Source: Sphingomonas populi
GTDB lineage: Bacteria; Pseudomonadota; Alphaproteobacteria; Sphingomonadales; Sphingomonadaceae
Assembly: GCF_004208535.1 (NCBI RefSeq)
Contig: NZ_SGIS01000022.1
Span: forward strand, 19,381 to 83,380
Length of the DNA stretch: 64,000 bases
Direction: 5' to 3'
Shown: one piece after another, positions 8,492-16,937 of the stretch
Numbering within the stretch: the first letter of the stretch is position 1
Layout: the number at the start of each line of letters is the position of its first letter
The notes under the pieces: model-generated
What the model was told of the DNA's origin: nothing
Databases searched by the model: none
Seen by the model: only the letters and a program-made list of their open reading frames with translations
Made by a program: the position numbers and the translations under genes

Positions 8492-9592
8492 TCAGACGTT
8501 GAAGCGGAACAGCATCACGTCGCCGTCCTGCACGACATATTCCTTGCCCTCCTGCCGCAGCTTGCCCGCGTCGCGCGCGCCGGCTTCGCCCTTGAACGCG
8601 ACGTAATCGGCGAAGGCGATCGTCTCGGCGCGGATGAAGCCGCGTTCGAAATCGGTGTGGATCTCGCCTGCCGCTTGCGGGGCCTTGGCGCCGACATGCA
8701 CCGTCCAGGCGCGCGCTTCCTTGGGGCCGACGGTGAAGAAGGTCAGCAGCTTGAGCAATTTATAGCCGGCGGTGATGACGCGGGCGAGGCCGGTCTCCTC
8801 AAGGCCAAGTTCGCCGAGGAATTCGCCGCGCTCGTCGGCGGGCATCGTCGCGATCTCGGCCTCGATCGCGGCAGAGACGACCACCGCTTCGGCGCCTTCG
8901 GCCTTGGCCTTTTCGAACACGCGCGCCGACAGCGCATTGCCGTTCGCGGCATCGCCCTCATCGACGTTGCAGACGTAGAGCACCGGCTTGGAGGTGAGCA
9001 ATTGCGCCTGCGCGAACACGCGCGCCTCTTCCTCGTCCTTGGGCACGGTCAGCCGCGCGGGTTTGCCTTCGCGTAGCAGGTCGAGCGCTTGCCCCAACAC
9101 CGCCACGCCGATCTTGGCTTCCTTGTCGCCCTGCGCCGCCTTCTTGGCGAGGTTCGGCACGCGCTTTTCGAGGCTTTCGAGATCGGACAGCATCAATTCG
9201 GTCTCGACCGTCTCGGCATCGGCGATCGGATCGACCTTGCCCTCGACGTGAGTCACGTCGCCATCCTCGAAGCAGCGCAACACATGGACGATCGCATCGA
9301 CCTCACGGATGTTGCCGAGGAACTGGTTGCCGAGACCCTCGCCCTTCGACGCGCCACGCACCAGCCCGGCGATATCGACGAAGGCGAGCTGCGTTTCGAC
9401 GATCTTGGCCGATCCGGCGACCGCCGCGAGCTGGTCGAGCCGCGCATCGGGCACCGCGACGTTGCCGACGTTCGGCTCGATCGTGCAGAACGGGTAATTC
9501 GCCGCCTGCGCCGCCGCCGTCTGCGTCAGCGCGTTGAACAGGGTGGATTTGCCGACATTGGGCAGGCCCACGATACCACAGCGGAAACCCAT
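8492..9592 (-). CDS. ychF: Redox-regulated ATPase/GTPase YchF
   Basis: A 366-residue Obg-family P-loop protein starting MGFRCGIVGLPNVGKST, with the Walker A motif GLPNVGKST at 9-17, switch segment DIAGLVRGASKGEGLGNQFL, and VCNVDEG in place of the usual NKxD, as expected for YchF, which prefers ATP. A coiled-coil insertion (roughly 130-200) and the C-terminal TGS domain (ARAWTVHVGAKAPQAAGEIHTDFERGFIRAE) complete the family layout. YchF binds ribosomes and modulates stress responses. The frame stays open 112 codons upstream, but the ATG at 9592 has a good AAGGACGAG ribosome site and matches the normal N-terminus. Confidence 0.96.
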   Translation of the reverse strand: MGFRCGIVGLPNVGKSTLFNALTQTAAAQAANYPFCTIEPNVGNVAVPDARLDQLAAVAGSAKIVETQLAFVDIAGLVRGASKGEGLGNQFLGNIREVDAIVHVLRCFEDGDVTHVEGKVDPIADAETVETELMLSDLESLEKRVPNLAKKAAQGDKEAKIGVAVLGQALDLLREGKPARLTVPKDEEEARVFAQAQLLTSKPVLYVCNVDEGDAANGNALSARVFEKAKAEGAEAVVVSAAIEAEIATMPADERGEFLGELGLEETGLARVITAGYKLLKLLTFFTVGPKEARAWTVHVGAKAPQAAGEIHTDFERGFIRAETIAFADYVAFKGEAGARDAGKLRQEGKEYVVQDGDVMLFRFNV

Positions 9593-9728
9593 ATTCTCGT
9601 CCTTGAATGCTGGTGCGCCGCAACGGGCGCGAGATGGTGCCGCCGATAGCGAGTGCCGCGTCGGAATGCCAGACGGCGGCGGCGGGATCGTTCCGAGGAT
9701 ATTTTTGAAAACGATTCGCAGTAACGAC

Positions 9729-9748
9729 TTGCGATTCATTCTCAATTC
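9729..9748. promoter_or_regulatory. Possible Fur-type box upstream of sodB
   Basis: The segment TTGCGATTCATTCTCAATTC lies in the 247-base gap between ychF and sodB, about 92 bases before the sodB start. It is A+T richer than its surroundings and resembles alphaproteobacterial Fur/Irr sites (ATTCTCA core). A second CGATTCGCA-like stretch is found just upstream near 9707. Iron control of an iron superoxide dismutase would make sense, but the match was judged by eye. Confidence 0.4.
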
Positions 9749-9839
9749 CGAATCGGTTGCGTAATAATCCATGCGGACCCATTTCCGCCGCACAGGCGTT
9801 TGCGCCGTGATCCTGAACGTCTCATAAGGAGGATATCCC

Positions 9840-10460
9840 ATGGCTTTCGAACTTCCCCCGCTGCCTTTCCCCAAAGACGCGCTCGCCCCGACGATGTCCG
9901 CCGAGACGTTCGACTTCCACCACGGCAAGCATCACAAGGCCTATGTCGACAAGACCAACGGCTTCGTCACGGAGAAGGGCCTTGAGGGCAAATCGCTCGT
10001 CGAGGTCATCCGCCACGCCAAGGAAACCGGCGACAAGGGCCTGTTCAACAATTCCGCGCAGATCTGGAACCACACCTTCTTCTGGAACTCGCTGACCCCG
10101 AACTATGCCGCGCCGACCGGCAAGCTCGCCGAGATGATCGAGGAGACTTTCGGTTCGACGGAGGCGCTGGTGAAGGCGTTGGTCGCGGAATCGACCAACC
10201 ATTTCGCGAGCGGCTGGGGCTGGCTGGTGCTTGAGGACGGCAAGCTCAAGGTGACGTCGCTGCACGACGCCGACACGCCCGTCGTGTATGATTACAAGCC
10301 GCTGCTGACGATCGACGTCTGGGAGCATGCTTACTACATCGATTATCGCAACGCGCGCCCGGGCTATCTCGAAGCGCTGACGGGGAAGATCCTGAACTGG
10401 GAGTTCGCCGCGCAGAACCTCGACGGCGAGGGCGTGAGCCGCGCGGATCAACAGGGCTGA
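9840..10460 (+). CDS. sodB: Iron superoxide dismutase
   Basis: A 206-residue Fe-type superoxide dismutase converting superoxide to oxygen and hydrogen peroxide in the cytoplasm. Predicted metal ligands are His27 (FDFHHGKHH), His78 (IWNHTFFW), Asp159 and His163 (IDVWEHAYYIDY). The AQIWNHTFFWNSLTP stretch is the form usually found in iron rather than manganese enzymes. A strong ribosome site AAGGAGG lies 5-8 bases before the ATG, and a clear hairpin terminator follows the stop, so this appears to be a single-gene transcription unit. Confidence 0.97.
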   Translation: MAFELPPLPFPKDALAPTMSAETFDFHHGKHHKAYVDKTNGFVTEKGLEGKSLVEVIRHAKETGDKGLFNNSAQIWNHTFFWNSLTPNYAAPTGKLAEMIEETFGSTEALVKALVAESTNHFASGWGWLVLEDGKLKVTSLHDADTPVVYDYKPLLTIDVWEHAYYIDYRNARPGYLEALTGKILNWEFAAQNLDGEGVSRADQQG

Positions 10461-10481
10461 TCCAGCCGCTGACGGTTACCG

Positions 10482-10517
10482 AAAGGGCCGGGGACCGCAG
10501 GGTCTCCGGCCCTTTTT
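10482..10517 (+). terminator. Rho-independent terminator of sodB
   Basis: A strong stem (AAAGGGCCGG... pairing with ...CCGGCCCTTT) begins 21 bases after the sodB stop and runs into five T residues. Confidence 0.88.
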
Positions 10518-10526
10518 GATGCCCCT

Positions 10527-10554
10527 CGTCGCCCCGGCGCAGGCCGGGGTGACG
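10527..10554. repeat. Short palindromic repeat (GTCGCCCCGG family)
   Basis: A near-palindrome of the form GTCGCCCCGGC-GCA-GGCCGGGGTGAC lies between the sodB terminator and the convergent yciB. The same half-element recurs at 16938, 41305 and 41360, so this is a dispersed REP-like family. Confidence 0.75.
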
Positions 10555-10566
10555 ATATATTTCGGA

Positions 10567-11238
10567 TCAGCCCTCTGGCGGCACGATCGGCGGCTTGTCG
10601 TCGCCCAGCGTCAGGCCGTGCTTCATCAGCATCGGCACGTTGGCCATCGCGAAGACGAGCGTGATGATGACGCAGCCGGGCATCTTGTACCATAACCACG
10701 CGTTCCAGCCGGCGTCCTTACCCCACAGCATCGCAGTGCCGCGCCAGACGGCTTCGTTGCCGATCGCCATCAGGATGAAGAAAATCGCCCAGTTGCGGGT
10801 AAGCTTGCGCCAGCCTTCGGCGTCGAGACCCGGATAGGCGGTTTCGAGCAATTGCTGGAGCAAGGGCCGGCCGGTCAGCCAGCCGAACAGCAGCAGGCCC
10901 CCGAACAGCGCATAGACGAAGGTTGGCTTCATCTGGATGAATTGCTGATCGTGGAAATAGATGGTCAGCCCGCCGAACACGAGCACCAGCGCGCCGGTGA
11001 TCCACAGCATCGGCGAGATCGAGCCGAGCTTGAGCTGAGAGAAAAGCAAGGCCGCCACCTCGGCGATCATGAAGGCGATCGTCGCGGCGACCGCCTTGGC
11101 GACGGTCGGGCCGGGGGCGAGGTAATTGACCGCGAAGAATACCACGAGCGGGCCGTAATCGACCGCCATGCGCAGCAGCGGCGCGTTGACGGGTTTGGGG
11201 ACGGGCTTCTTGCTGATCTCAACCACGACGCACTCCAT
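10567..11238 (-). CDS. yciB: Inner-membrane septation/intracellular protein YciB (IspZ)
   Basis: A protein of about 223 residues with five or six hydrophobic segments (for example PLVVFFAVNYLAPGP, TIAFMIAEVAALLF, MLWITGALVLVFGGLTIYF, FVYALFGGLLLFGWL, IFFILMAIGNEAVW, CVIITLVFAMANVPML) and the family stretch RPLLQQLLETAYPGLDAEGWRKLTRNWAIFF. YciB supports cell-envelope integrity and septum formation at the inner membrane. It follows ftsY on the same strand with overlapping ends; the exact start (ATG at 11238, ATG at 11244, or a GTG at 11226) is uncertain. The C-terminus is extended by a short charged tail. Confidence 0.9.
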   Translation of the reverse strand: MECVVVEISKKPVPKPVNAPLLRMAVDYGPLVVFFAVNYLAPGPTVAKAVAATIAFMIAEVAALLFSQLKLGSISPMLWITGALVLVFGGLTIYFHDQQFIQMKPTFVYALFGGLLLFGWLTGRPLLQQLLETAYPGLDAEGWRKLTRNWAIFFILMAIGNEAVWRGTAMLWGKDAGWNAWLWYKMPGCVIITLVFAMANVPMLMKHGLTLGDDKPPIVPPEG

Positions 11239-12157
11239 CCACACCGGCGATGATCCGCGAGACTTCGTTGGCGTTGAACGGGCGGAGATCGCCCATGCCT
11301 TCGCCGACGCCGATCGCGTGGATCGGCAGGCCGTATTTCTCCGCCGCCGCGACGAGGATGCCGCCGCGCGCGGAACCGTCGAGCTTGGTCATGACGAGGC
11401 CGGTAACGCCCGCCATTTCCTTGAACACTTCGATCTGGTTGAGCGCGTTCTGGCCGGTGGTCGCGTCGAGCACCAGCACCACGTCATGCGGGGCGGCGGG
11501 GTTGAGCCGGCCGAGCACGCGGCGGATCTTCGAGAGTTCGTCCATCAACTCGCGCTTGTTCTGGAGGCGGCCGGCGGTGTCGACGATCAACACGTCGGTG
11601 CCGATCGCGGTCGCCTGCTTGACCGCCTCGTAAACGATGCCGGCGGCGTCGCCGCCTTCCTTGCCGCTGATGATCGGCACGCCGGCGCGTTCCGCCCAGG
11701 TGGCGAGCTGGCCGATCGCGGCGGCGCGGAAGGTGTCGCCGGCGGCGAGCATCACCGCGTAATCCTGCTCTTTCAGCCAGTGCGCGAGCTTGGCGATGGT
11801 GGTGGTCTTGCCCGAACCGTTTACGCCGATGACGAGGATCACCTGCGGGCGGGGGAACGCCTCGATTTCCAGCGGCTTGGCGACTGTCTCCAGCACCTTC
11901 TCGATTTCTTCGGCGACGGTGAGGCGGATGCCGAGATCCTCCATGTCGCGCTCGAACATGCCGGCGGCGAGCCGGTCGCGGATGCGGTGCGCGGTCTGCG
12001 GGCCGAGATCGGATGCGATCAGCGCTTCCTCGATATCGTCGAGCGTGGCGTCGTCGAGCGGCGCGGTGCCGAGCCCGACGAGGTTGCCGATCAGCCGATC
12101 GGAGGTGCGCTTGAAGCCGCCGAGCAGGCGCTCGTGCCAGCCGGGTGTGGTGCTCAT
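11219..12157 (-). CDS. ftsY: Signal recognition particle receptor FtsY
   Basis: A 312-residue SRP-family GTPase. It has a short N-region instead of the long acidic domain seen in enterobacteria, a four-helix N domain (about 35-95), and a G domain with Walker A GVNGSGKTTT at 111-120, AAGDTFRAAA, the DTAGR motif (VDTAGRLQNK), TKLDGSARGG and a GVGEGMGDLRPF C-terminal motif. FtsY receives SRP-ribosome complexes at the membrane; its partner ffh lies 3 kb away. The ATG at 12157 overlaps the mtaB stop (ATGA), so the pair is translationally coupled. Confidence 0.95.
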   Translation of the reverse strand: MSTTPGWHERLLGGFKRTSDRLIGNLVGLGTAPLDDATLDDIEEALIASDLGPQTAHRIRDRLAAGMFERDMEDLGIRLTVAEEIEKVLETVAKPLEIEAFPRPQVILVIGVNGSGKTTTIAKLAHWLKEQDYAVMLAAGDTFRAAAIGQLATWAERAGVPIISGKEGGDAAGIVYEAVKQATAIGTDVLIVDTAGRLQNKRELMDELSKIRRVLGRLNPAAPHDVVLVLDATTGQNALNQIEVFKEMAGVTGLVMTKLDGSARGGILVAAAEKYGLPIHAIGVGEGMGDLRPFNANEVSRIIAGVDGVRRG

Positions 12158-13488
12158 GCGATTGCCTTTTGTAGCGATGGGGCTTGGAGGGTGAGGCCGT
12201 CGGTGGCGGTGATGGTGAGGCGCGCGACCTGTCCGACCCACTCCGTTCGTGCTGAGCCTGTCGAAGCACCTGCGCCCGGAACACGCCCTTCGACAGGCTC
12301 AGGGCGAACGGAGGGTAGCGGGGCGGGGAAGCGGACTTCGGCGAAGTTGCCGGCGTGGCCGCGATCGCCGGGTCGCTCGACCAGCACGTCCTGTTCGGTG
12401 CCGACGAGGGTGTTTAGCCACGCCGCCTTGCGCGCCGCCGCTGCCGCGCGGAGTTCCGCCGCGCGCGCCTTGCGTACGTCCGGCGCGACTTGCGGCATCC
12501 GCGCGGCGGGGGTGCCTTCGCGCGGCGAGTATGGGAAGATATGCGCGTGGACGATGTCGCAATCGTCGATCAGCGCACGGGTGTTGGCGAACATCGCGGC
12601 GTCCTCGGTCGGGAAGCCGGCGATGAGGTCGGCACCGATCGCGATGTCGGGGCGGGCCGCTTTCAGGCGCGCGACCAAAGCGACCGCCTGAGCGCGGCTG
12701 TGGCGGCGCTTCATGCGCTTGAGGATCATGTCGTCGCCGGCCTGGAAGGAGAGGTGGACGTGCGGCATGATGCGCGGATGCCGCGCGATCAGGTCGAACA
12801 GCCGGTCGTCGATCTCAACCGAATCCAGCGAGGACAGCCGCAGCCGTTCCAGCTTGGGGACGTGGGTGAGGATACGTTCGACCAGCATGCCGAGCGTCGG
12901 CGCGCCGGGCAGATCGGGGCCGTAGCTGGTGAGATCGACCCCGGTCAGCACCACTTCACGGTAGCCGGCATCGACCAGCGCCGCGATCCGGTCGATCACC
13001 CCGCCCGCCGGCACCGAACGGCTGTTGCCGCGCCCATAGGGGATCGCGCAGAAGGTGCAGCGATGGTCGCAGCCGTTCTGGACCTCGACGAACGCGCGCG
13101 CGTGCGCGGCGAAGGCGCTTGCCAGATGCGGGGCGGTGTCGCGCACCTGCATGATGTCGCCGACCACGACCGGGGCCGATGCTTTCCAGGCGTGCGACGA
13201 AAGCTTTTCGGCATTGCCGATCACGCGATCGACCTCGGGCATCGCCGCGAAGCTGGCCGGATCGATCTGCGCGGCGCAGCCGGTGACGACGATCTCCGCC
13301 GTCGGGCGCTCGCGCCGCGCGCGGCGGATCGCGGCGCGCGTCTCGGCGACGGCGCTGTTGGTGACGGCGCAACTGTTGACGACGACCGTGTCGCGCGCGC
13401 GTTCGGTTCCTGCGAGCAACGCGCGGATCGTCTCGCTCTCGGCGATGTTGAGCCGGCAGCCCAGGCTGACGATATGGGGGTCAGCCAC
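12154..13488 (-). CDS. mtaB: tRNA t6A37 methylthiotransferase MtaB
   Basis: A 444-residue radical-SAM enzyme that converts t6A at position 37 of tRNA to ms2t6A. The N-terminal cluster cysteines are Cys11 (SLGCRLN), Cys40 (NSCAVT) and Cys71 (TGCAAQ); the radical-SAM triad is Cys140, Cys144, Cys147 (CDHRCTFC). Other family motifs are LTGVDLTSYG and GADLIAGFPTE. The C-terminal TRAM-type region (about 370-440) carries an unusual in-frame insert (about 392-416: PEPVEG...STGSARTE) encoded by a palindromic repeat at 12243-12311; see the separate entry. It heads the mtaB-ftsY-yciB run. Confidence 0.93.
   Translation of the reverse strand: MADPHIVSLGCRLNIAESETIRALLAGTERARDTVVVNSCAVTNSAVAETRAAIRRARRERPTAEIVVTGCAAQIDPASFAAMPEVDRVIGNAEKLSSHAWKASAPVVVGDIMQVRDTAPHLASAFAAHARAFVEVQNGCDHRCTFCAIPYGRGNSRSVPAGGVIDRIAALVDAGYREVVLTGVDLTSYGPDLPGAPTLGMLVERILTHVPKLERLRLSSLDSVEIDDRLFDLIARHPRIMPHVHLSFQAGDDMILKRMKRRHSRAQAVALVARLKAARPDIAIGADLIAGFPTEDAAMFANTRALIDDCDIVHAHIFPYSPREGTPAARMPQVAPDVRKARAAELRAAAAARKAAWLNTLVGTEQDVLVERPGDRGHAGNFAEVRFPAPLPSVRPEPVEGRVPGAGASTGSARTEWVGQVARLTITATDGLTLQAPSLQKAIA
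12243..12311. repeat. Palindromic repeat element inserted in frame in mtaB
   Basis: Two 24-base arms (12243-12266 and 12288-12311) are inverted copies matching at 22 of 24 positions, separated by 21 bases. Both arms contain the CTTCGACAGGCTCAG core of a dispersed repeat common in sphingomonads. Read on the minus strand the element is open and adds about 25 residues to the C-terminal domain of MtaB, with mtaB continuing in frame on both sides. Confidence 0.85.
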
Positions 13489-13551
13489 GACAGGGGCCGG
13501 CGCGGTCGATCATGCGCGGTGATCTAGGGACGGGCGCGGCGGATGTCCATT

Positions 13552-15165
13552 CTAGCCGATCGCGCGGTGTGGGTTGGCGATCGTTGGGCCGGGCTGGCGC
13601 AGCAGGCCGCGCTGTGCGAGCAGGCGGCGGGTGTTGGCGATGCTGGCGGGCTGCGCATAGAGCTGGCCTTGCCCGCGCGTGTAGCCGAGCGCGCGCAGCC
13701 GTTCCCCGGTCTCGGCGGTTTCGATGCCGACTGCGGTGATCGGCAGGTTGAAGCATTCGCCGAGGCGGGCGACGGCGTTGATCATCACGGCATGATCGGG
13801 CGTAGTGTCGAGTGCGGTGACGAAGCTGCGGCTGAGCTTGACCCGGTCGAACGCTGCGGCATGGAGATGCGCAAGGCTGGCGAAACCGCTGCCGAAATCA
13901 TCGAGCACCAGCCGCACGCCCTGATTCTTGAGGCTGGCGAGGATCGACTGGGCGAGCGCGAGGTTGTCGAACAGCGCGGTTTCGGTCACTTCGATCTCGA
14001 GCCGACCGGGTGGGAAGCGCACTTCGGTCAGCACCTTAATGATCTTCTGCGCGAGCCAGGCGTCCTGCAACTGGCACGGTGAGAGGTTGACCGACAGCGT
14101 CAGCCCGGCGTCCCAATCGCGCGCGGCGAGGAAGGCCTGTCGCATCACCGAAAACGACAGATCGCCGATCAACCCGGTGCGCTCGGCGACGGGCAAGAAG
14201 ACGGCGGGGGCGACCATGCCGTCGGGCGTGTCCCAGCGCGCCAGCACTTCGAAGCCACGCAGGCCGCCGGTAGCGAGATCGATCTGCTGTTCGAAATAGG
14301 GGACGATGTCCTGCCGGGCGATTGCGCCGCGCAGGCGGGTCTCAAGCAGGGCACGGGCCGCTTCCTCGCGTTCCAACGCCTGATCGAACCAGGCGTAGCG
14401 GTTGCGGCCAGCGTGTTTGGCGGCGTGGAGCGCGGAGTCGGCGCCGCGCATCAGTGCCTCGAAGCTGGCGCAGCCATTGTCAGAGCGGGCGATGCCGACC
14501 GAGGCGCTGATCGCGAGTGCCAGCCCCTCGCATTTGAAGGGTTGGGCGAACTTGCTGATCGTGCGCTCGACGACGCGCTCGACCGTGGCGGGATGGCCGG
14601 AATCGAACAGGAAGCCGCAGGCGAATGCGTCACTGCCGATCCGTGCCAGCACCGCGCCGCTCGGCATGATGCGGGTGATCTCGGCGGCGGCGAGGCGGAG
14701 CACGGCGTCGCCGGTGGCGTGGCCGTGGCGATCGTTGATCGCCTTGAAGTGATCGATGTCGATCATCATCAGGGCCATCGCCTTGTGGCGGCGGCGTGCG
14801 CCGACGAACAGTGTCGCGCCTTCCTCGGTGAGGCTGCGCCGGTTGAGGACGCCGGTCAGCGGATCGCGCGCGGCGAGGTGGTGTGCGCGGTCTCCGGCGC
14901 GGGTGTGAGCCGCGACCTCGCTGCTCAGTTCGCGGTGGCGGCGCCAGCCGAACAGGATCAGCGCGACGTTGAGCAGCAGCGCGATCATCAACCAGCGATC
15001 GGCCGGCCGATCCGAGCGATGCGCGTCGAACGCCAGCGACAGCGCGGCGCCGGCGGTGCAGACGAACAGCACGATCGCGGTGACCGTGATGGCGCCGATC
15101 CACAGATCCTGGCGTGGCGGGAGCGTGACCTCCGATCCGTCGTCGTGTCCAGAACCCATTGCCAA
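13552..15165 (-). CDS. Membrane GGDEF-EAL protein with degenerate motifs
   Basis: A 537-residue protein with two N-terminal membrane segments (about 22-46 and 58-74), a GGDEF domain (about 98-260) and an EAL domain (about 270-520). The cyclase signature is GSDAF at 177-181 instead of GG(D/E)EF, and no RxxD inhibitory site precedes it, so c-di-GMP synthesis is doubtful. The EAL signature is EVL (306-308), but LSVNLS, EIEVTE, DDFGSG, VKLSRSF and a QG near the end are kept, so phosphodiesterase activity remains possible. It could be a c-di-GMP hydrolase or a receptor. It lies 63 bases upstream of mtaB on the same strand. ATG choices at 15165 and 15159 cannot be separated. Confidence 0.88.
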   Translation of the reverse strand: MAMGSGHDDGSEVTLPPRQDLWIGAITVTAIVLFVCTAGAALSLAFDAHRSDRPADRWLMIALLLNVALILFGWRRHRELSSEVAAHTRAGDRAHHLAARDPLTGVLNRRSLTEEGATLFVGARRRHKAMALMMIDIDHFKAINDRHGHATGDAVLRLAAAEITRIMPSGAVLARIGSDAFACGFLFDSGHPATVERVVERTISKFAQPFKCEGLALAISASVGIARSDNGCASFEALMRGADSALHAAKHAGRNRYAWFDQALEREEAARALLETRLRGAIARQDIVPYFEQQIDLATGGLRGFEVLARWDTPDGMVAPAVFLPVAERTGLIGDLSFSVMRQAFLAARDWDAGLTLSVNLSPCQLQDAWLAQKIIKVLTEVRFPPGRLEIEVTETALFDNLALAQSILASLKNQGVRLVLDDFGSGFASLAHLHAAAFDRVKLSRSFVTALDTTPDHAVMINAVARLGECFNLPITAVGIETAETGERLRALGYTRGQGQLYAQPASIANTRRLLAQRGLLRQPGPTIANPHRAIG

Positions 15166-15314
15166 CGCCTTACAAACCCGATCAACGGACTATGTCGTTC
15201 GAGCCGTGTATTTCGCGTTAAGCCCCGGCGGGTTGCGAGATGCGCGCGAAGTCGCTAAAGCGCGCTTCGATCGTGTCCCCATCGGGATTCGTGAAAGGCT
15301 TGCCCCACGGGGCT

Positions 15315-15360
15315 ACGCCGGCCGACGAGGTTTCGTCCGCCGGCGTCTTTTGCGTTTTTT
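15315..15360 (+). terminator. Terminator-like hairpin in the ffh leader
   Basis: A 14-bp stem with one mismatch (15315-15328 with 15333-15346, loop GGTT) is followed by a T-rich run, the normal shape of a Rho-independent terminator on the plus strand. No plus-strand gene lies upstream; the ffh start is 36 bases downstream. The 231-base gap 15166-15396 that contains it shows no protein gene. It may be an attenuator of ffh or the end of a small RNA. Confidence 0.7.
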
Positions 15361-15396
15361 CGTAGGGCGATAGCGTTCGAAGTGGAAGGTTTGACG

Positions 15397-16911
15397 ATGT
15401 TCGAGAGCCTCAGCGACCGTCTTGGCGGTGTGTTCGATCGGTTGCGCGGCCGCGGGTCGCTGACCGAGGCGGACGTGCGCGCCGCGATGCGCGAGGTGCG
15501 CGTCGCGCTGCTCGAAGCCGACGTCGCGCTGCCGGTGGCGCGCGAGTTCGTCGACAAGGCGACCGAGCAGGCGATCGGCCAGCAAGTTTTGCGTTCGGTC
15601 ACGCCGGGTCAGCAGGTCGTCAAGATCGTCAACGACGCCTTGGTGGCGATGCTGGGCGGCGATGGCGACGGTAGCGCGGCCGAGCTTGAACTCGGCGTCA
15701 CGCCGCCGGCCGTCATCATGATGGTAGGCCTGCAAGGCTCGGGCAAGACGACGACCACTGCCAAGATCGCGCGGCGGCTGTCGGGCGGGCAGGGCGGCCG
15801 CGAGCGCAAGAAGGTGCTGATGGCGTCGCTCGACGTCAATCGCCCGAACGCGCAGGAACAGCTTGCCACGCTGGGCACGCAGACCGAGGTGGCGACGCTG
15901 CCCATCGTGCCGGGCCAGCAGCCGGTCGATATCGCGCGGCGCGCGCTTCAGGCGGCGAAGCTGCAGGGCTATGACGTGCTGATGCTCGATACGGCGGGCC
16001 GCCTGCATGTCGATCAGGCGCTGATGGATGAGATGCGCGCCGTCGCTGATGTCGCACGTCCGGCGGAAATCCTGCTCGTCGTCGATGCGCTCACCGGCCA
16101 GGACGCGGTCAACGTGGCGACCAGCTTCTCGCAGCAGGTGCCGCTGACCGGCGTGGTGCTGACCCGCATGGACGGCGATGCGCGCGGTGGTGCGGCGCTG
16201 TCGATGCGCGCCGTCACCGGCAAGCCGATCAAGTTCGCCGGCACCGGCGAGAAGATGGATGCGCTCGAAGCCTTCCATCCGAGCCGGGTCGCGGGCCGCA
16301 TCCTCGGCATGGGCGACGTGGTCAGCCTGGTCGAGCGCGCCGCCGAGACGATCCAGCAGGAAGATGCCGAGAAGATCGCGGCGCGGCTCGCCAAGGGCCA
16401 GTTCGATCTCAACGATCTTCGCGCGCAGCTCCAGCAGATGCGCAAGATGGGCGGCCTCGGCGCGCTCGCGGGCATGCTGCCGGGGCTGAAGAAGGCGCAG
16501 AGCGCGGTTCAGCAGGTCGGCGGCGACAAGGTGCTGATCCACATGGACGCGATGATCGGTTCGATGACCGAGAAGGAGCGCGCCAAGCCCGAACTGCTCA
16601 ACGCCAAGCGCAAGATCCGCGTCGCCAAGGGCTCGGGGACGACCGTGCAGGACGTCAACAAGCTGCTCAAGATGCATCAGGAAATGGCCGGCGCCATGAA
16701 GAAGATCCGCAAGATGGGCGGGTTGAAGGGCATGGCGGCGATGTTCGGCAAGGGCGGCATGGGCGGTGGCGGCATGGGTGGCCTCGGTGGGGCTGGCATG
16801 CCGGATATCGGCAGCCTGATCGGCGGCAACTCGGGCGGGCTGCCTGGGCTTGGCGGTGGTCAGGCCAAGCTGCCGCCGGGGTTCGAGAATTTGATGAACA
16901 AGAAGAAGTAA
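15397..16911 (+). CDS. ffh: Signal recognition particle protein Ffh
   Basis: A 504-residue SRP54-type GTPase. The N domain (about 1-90) is followed by the G domain with GLQGSGKTTTTAKIA, DVNRPNAQEQL, LDTAGRLHVDQ and TRMDGDARGG, then the Met-rich M domain that binds 4.5S RNA and signal sequences (repeated KMGGL, QQMRKMGG, MKKIRKMGG). A Gly/Met-rich tail of about 60 residues (GGMGGGGMGG...) extends the usual length. The ATG at 15397 starts the normal MFESLSDRLGG; a further start five codons upstream is not needed. It acts with FtsY in co-translational membrane targeting. Confidence 0.96.
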   Translation: MFESLSDRLGGVFDRLRGRGSLTEADVRAAMREVRVALLEADVALPVAREFVDKATEQAIGQQVLRSVTPGQQVVKIVNDALVAMLGGDGDGSAAELELGVTPPAVIMMVGLQGSGKTTTTAKIARRLSGGQGGRERKKVLMASLDVNRPNAQEQLATLGTQTEVATLPIVPGQQPVDIARRALQAAKLQGYDVLMLDTAGRLHVDQALMDEMRAVADVARPAEILLVVDALTGQDAVNVATSFSQQVPLTGVVLTRMDGDARGGAALSMRAVTGKPIKFAGTGEKMDALEAFHPSRVAGRILGMGDVVSLVERAAETIQQEDAEKIAARLAKGQFDLNDLRAQLQQMRKMGGLGALAGMLPGLKKAQSAVQQVGGDKVLIHMDAMIGSMTEKERAKPELLNAKRKIRVAKGSGTTVQDVNKLLKMHQEMAGAMKKIRKMGGLKGMAAMFGKGGMGGGGMGGLGGAGMPDIGSLIGGNSGGLPGLGGGQAKLPPGFENLMNKKK

Positions 16912-16937
16912 TCGTCGCCGCGGCGACCTCAACGAAA

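Noticed and set aside
15166..15314. 4.5S SRP RNA gene next to ffh
   Set aside because: The conserved GGAAGCAGCC-type apical loop of SRP RNA was not found in this gap.
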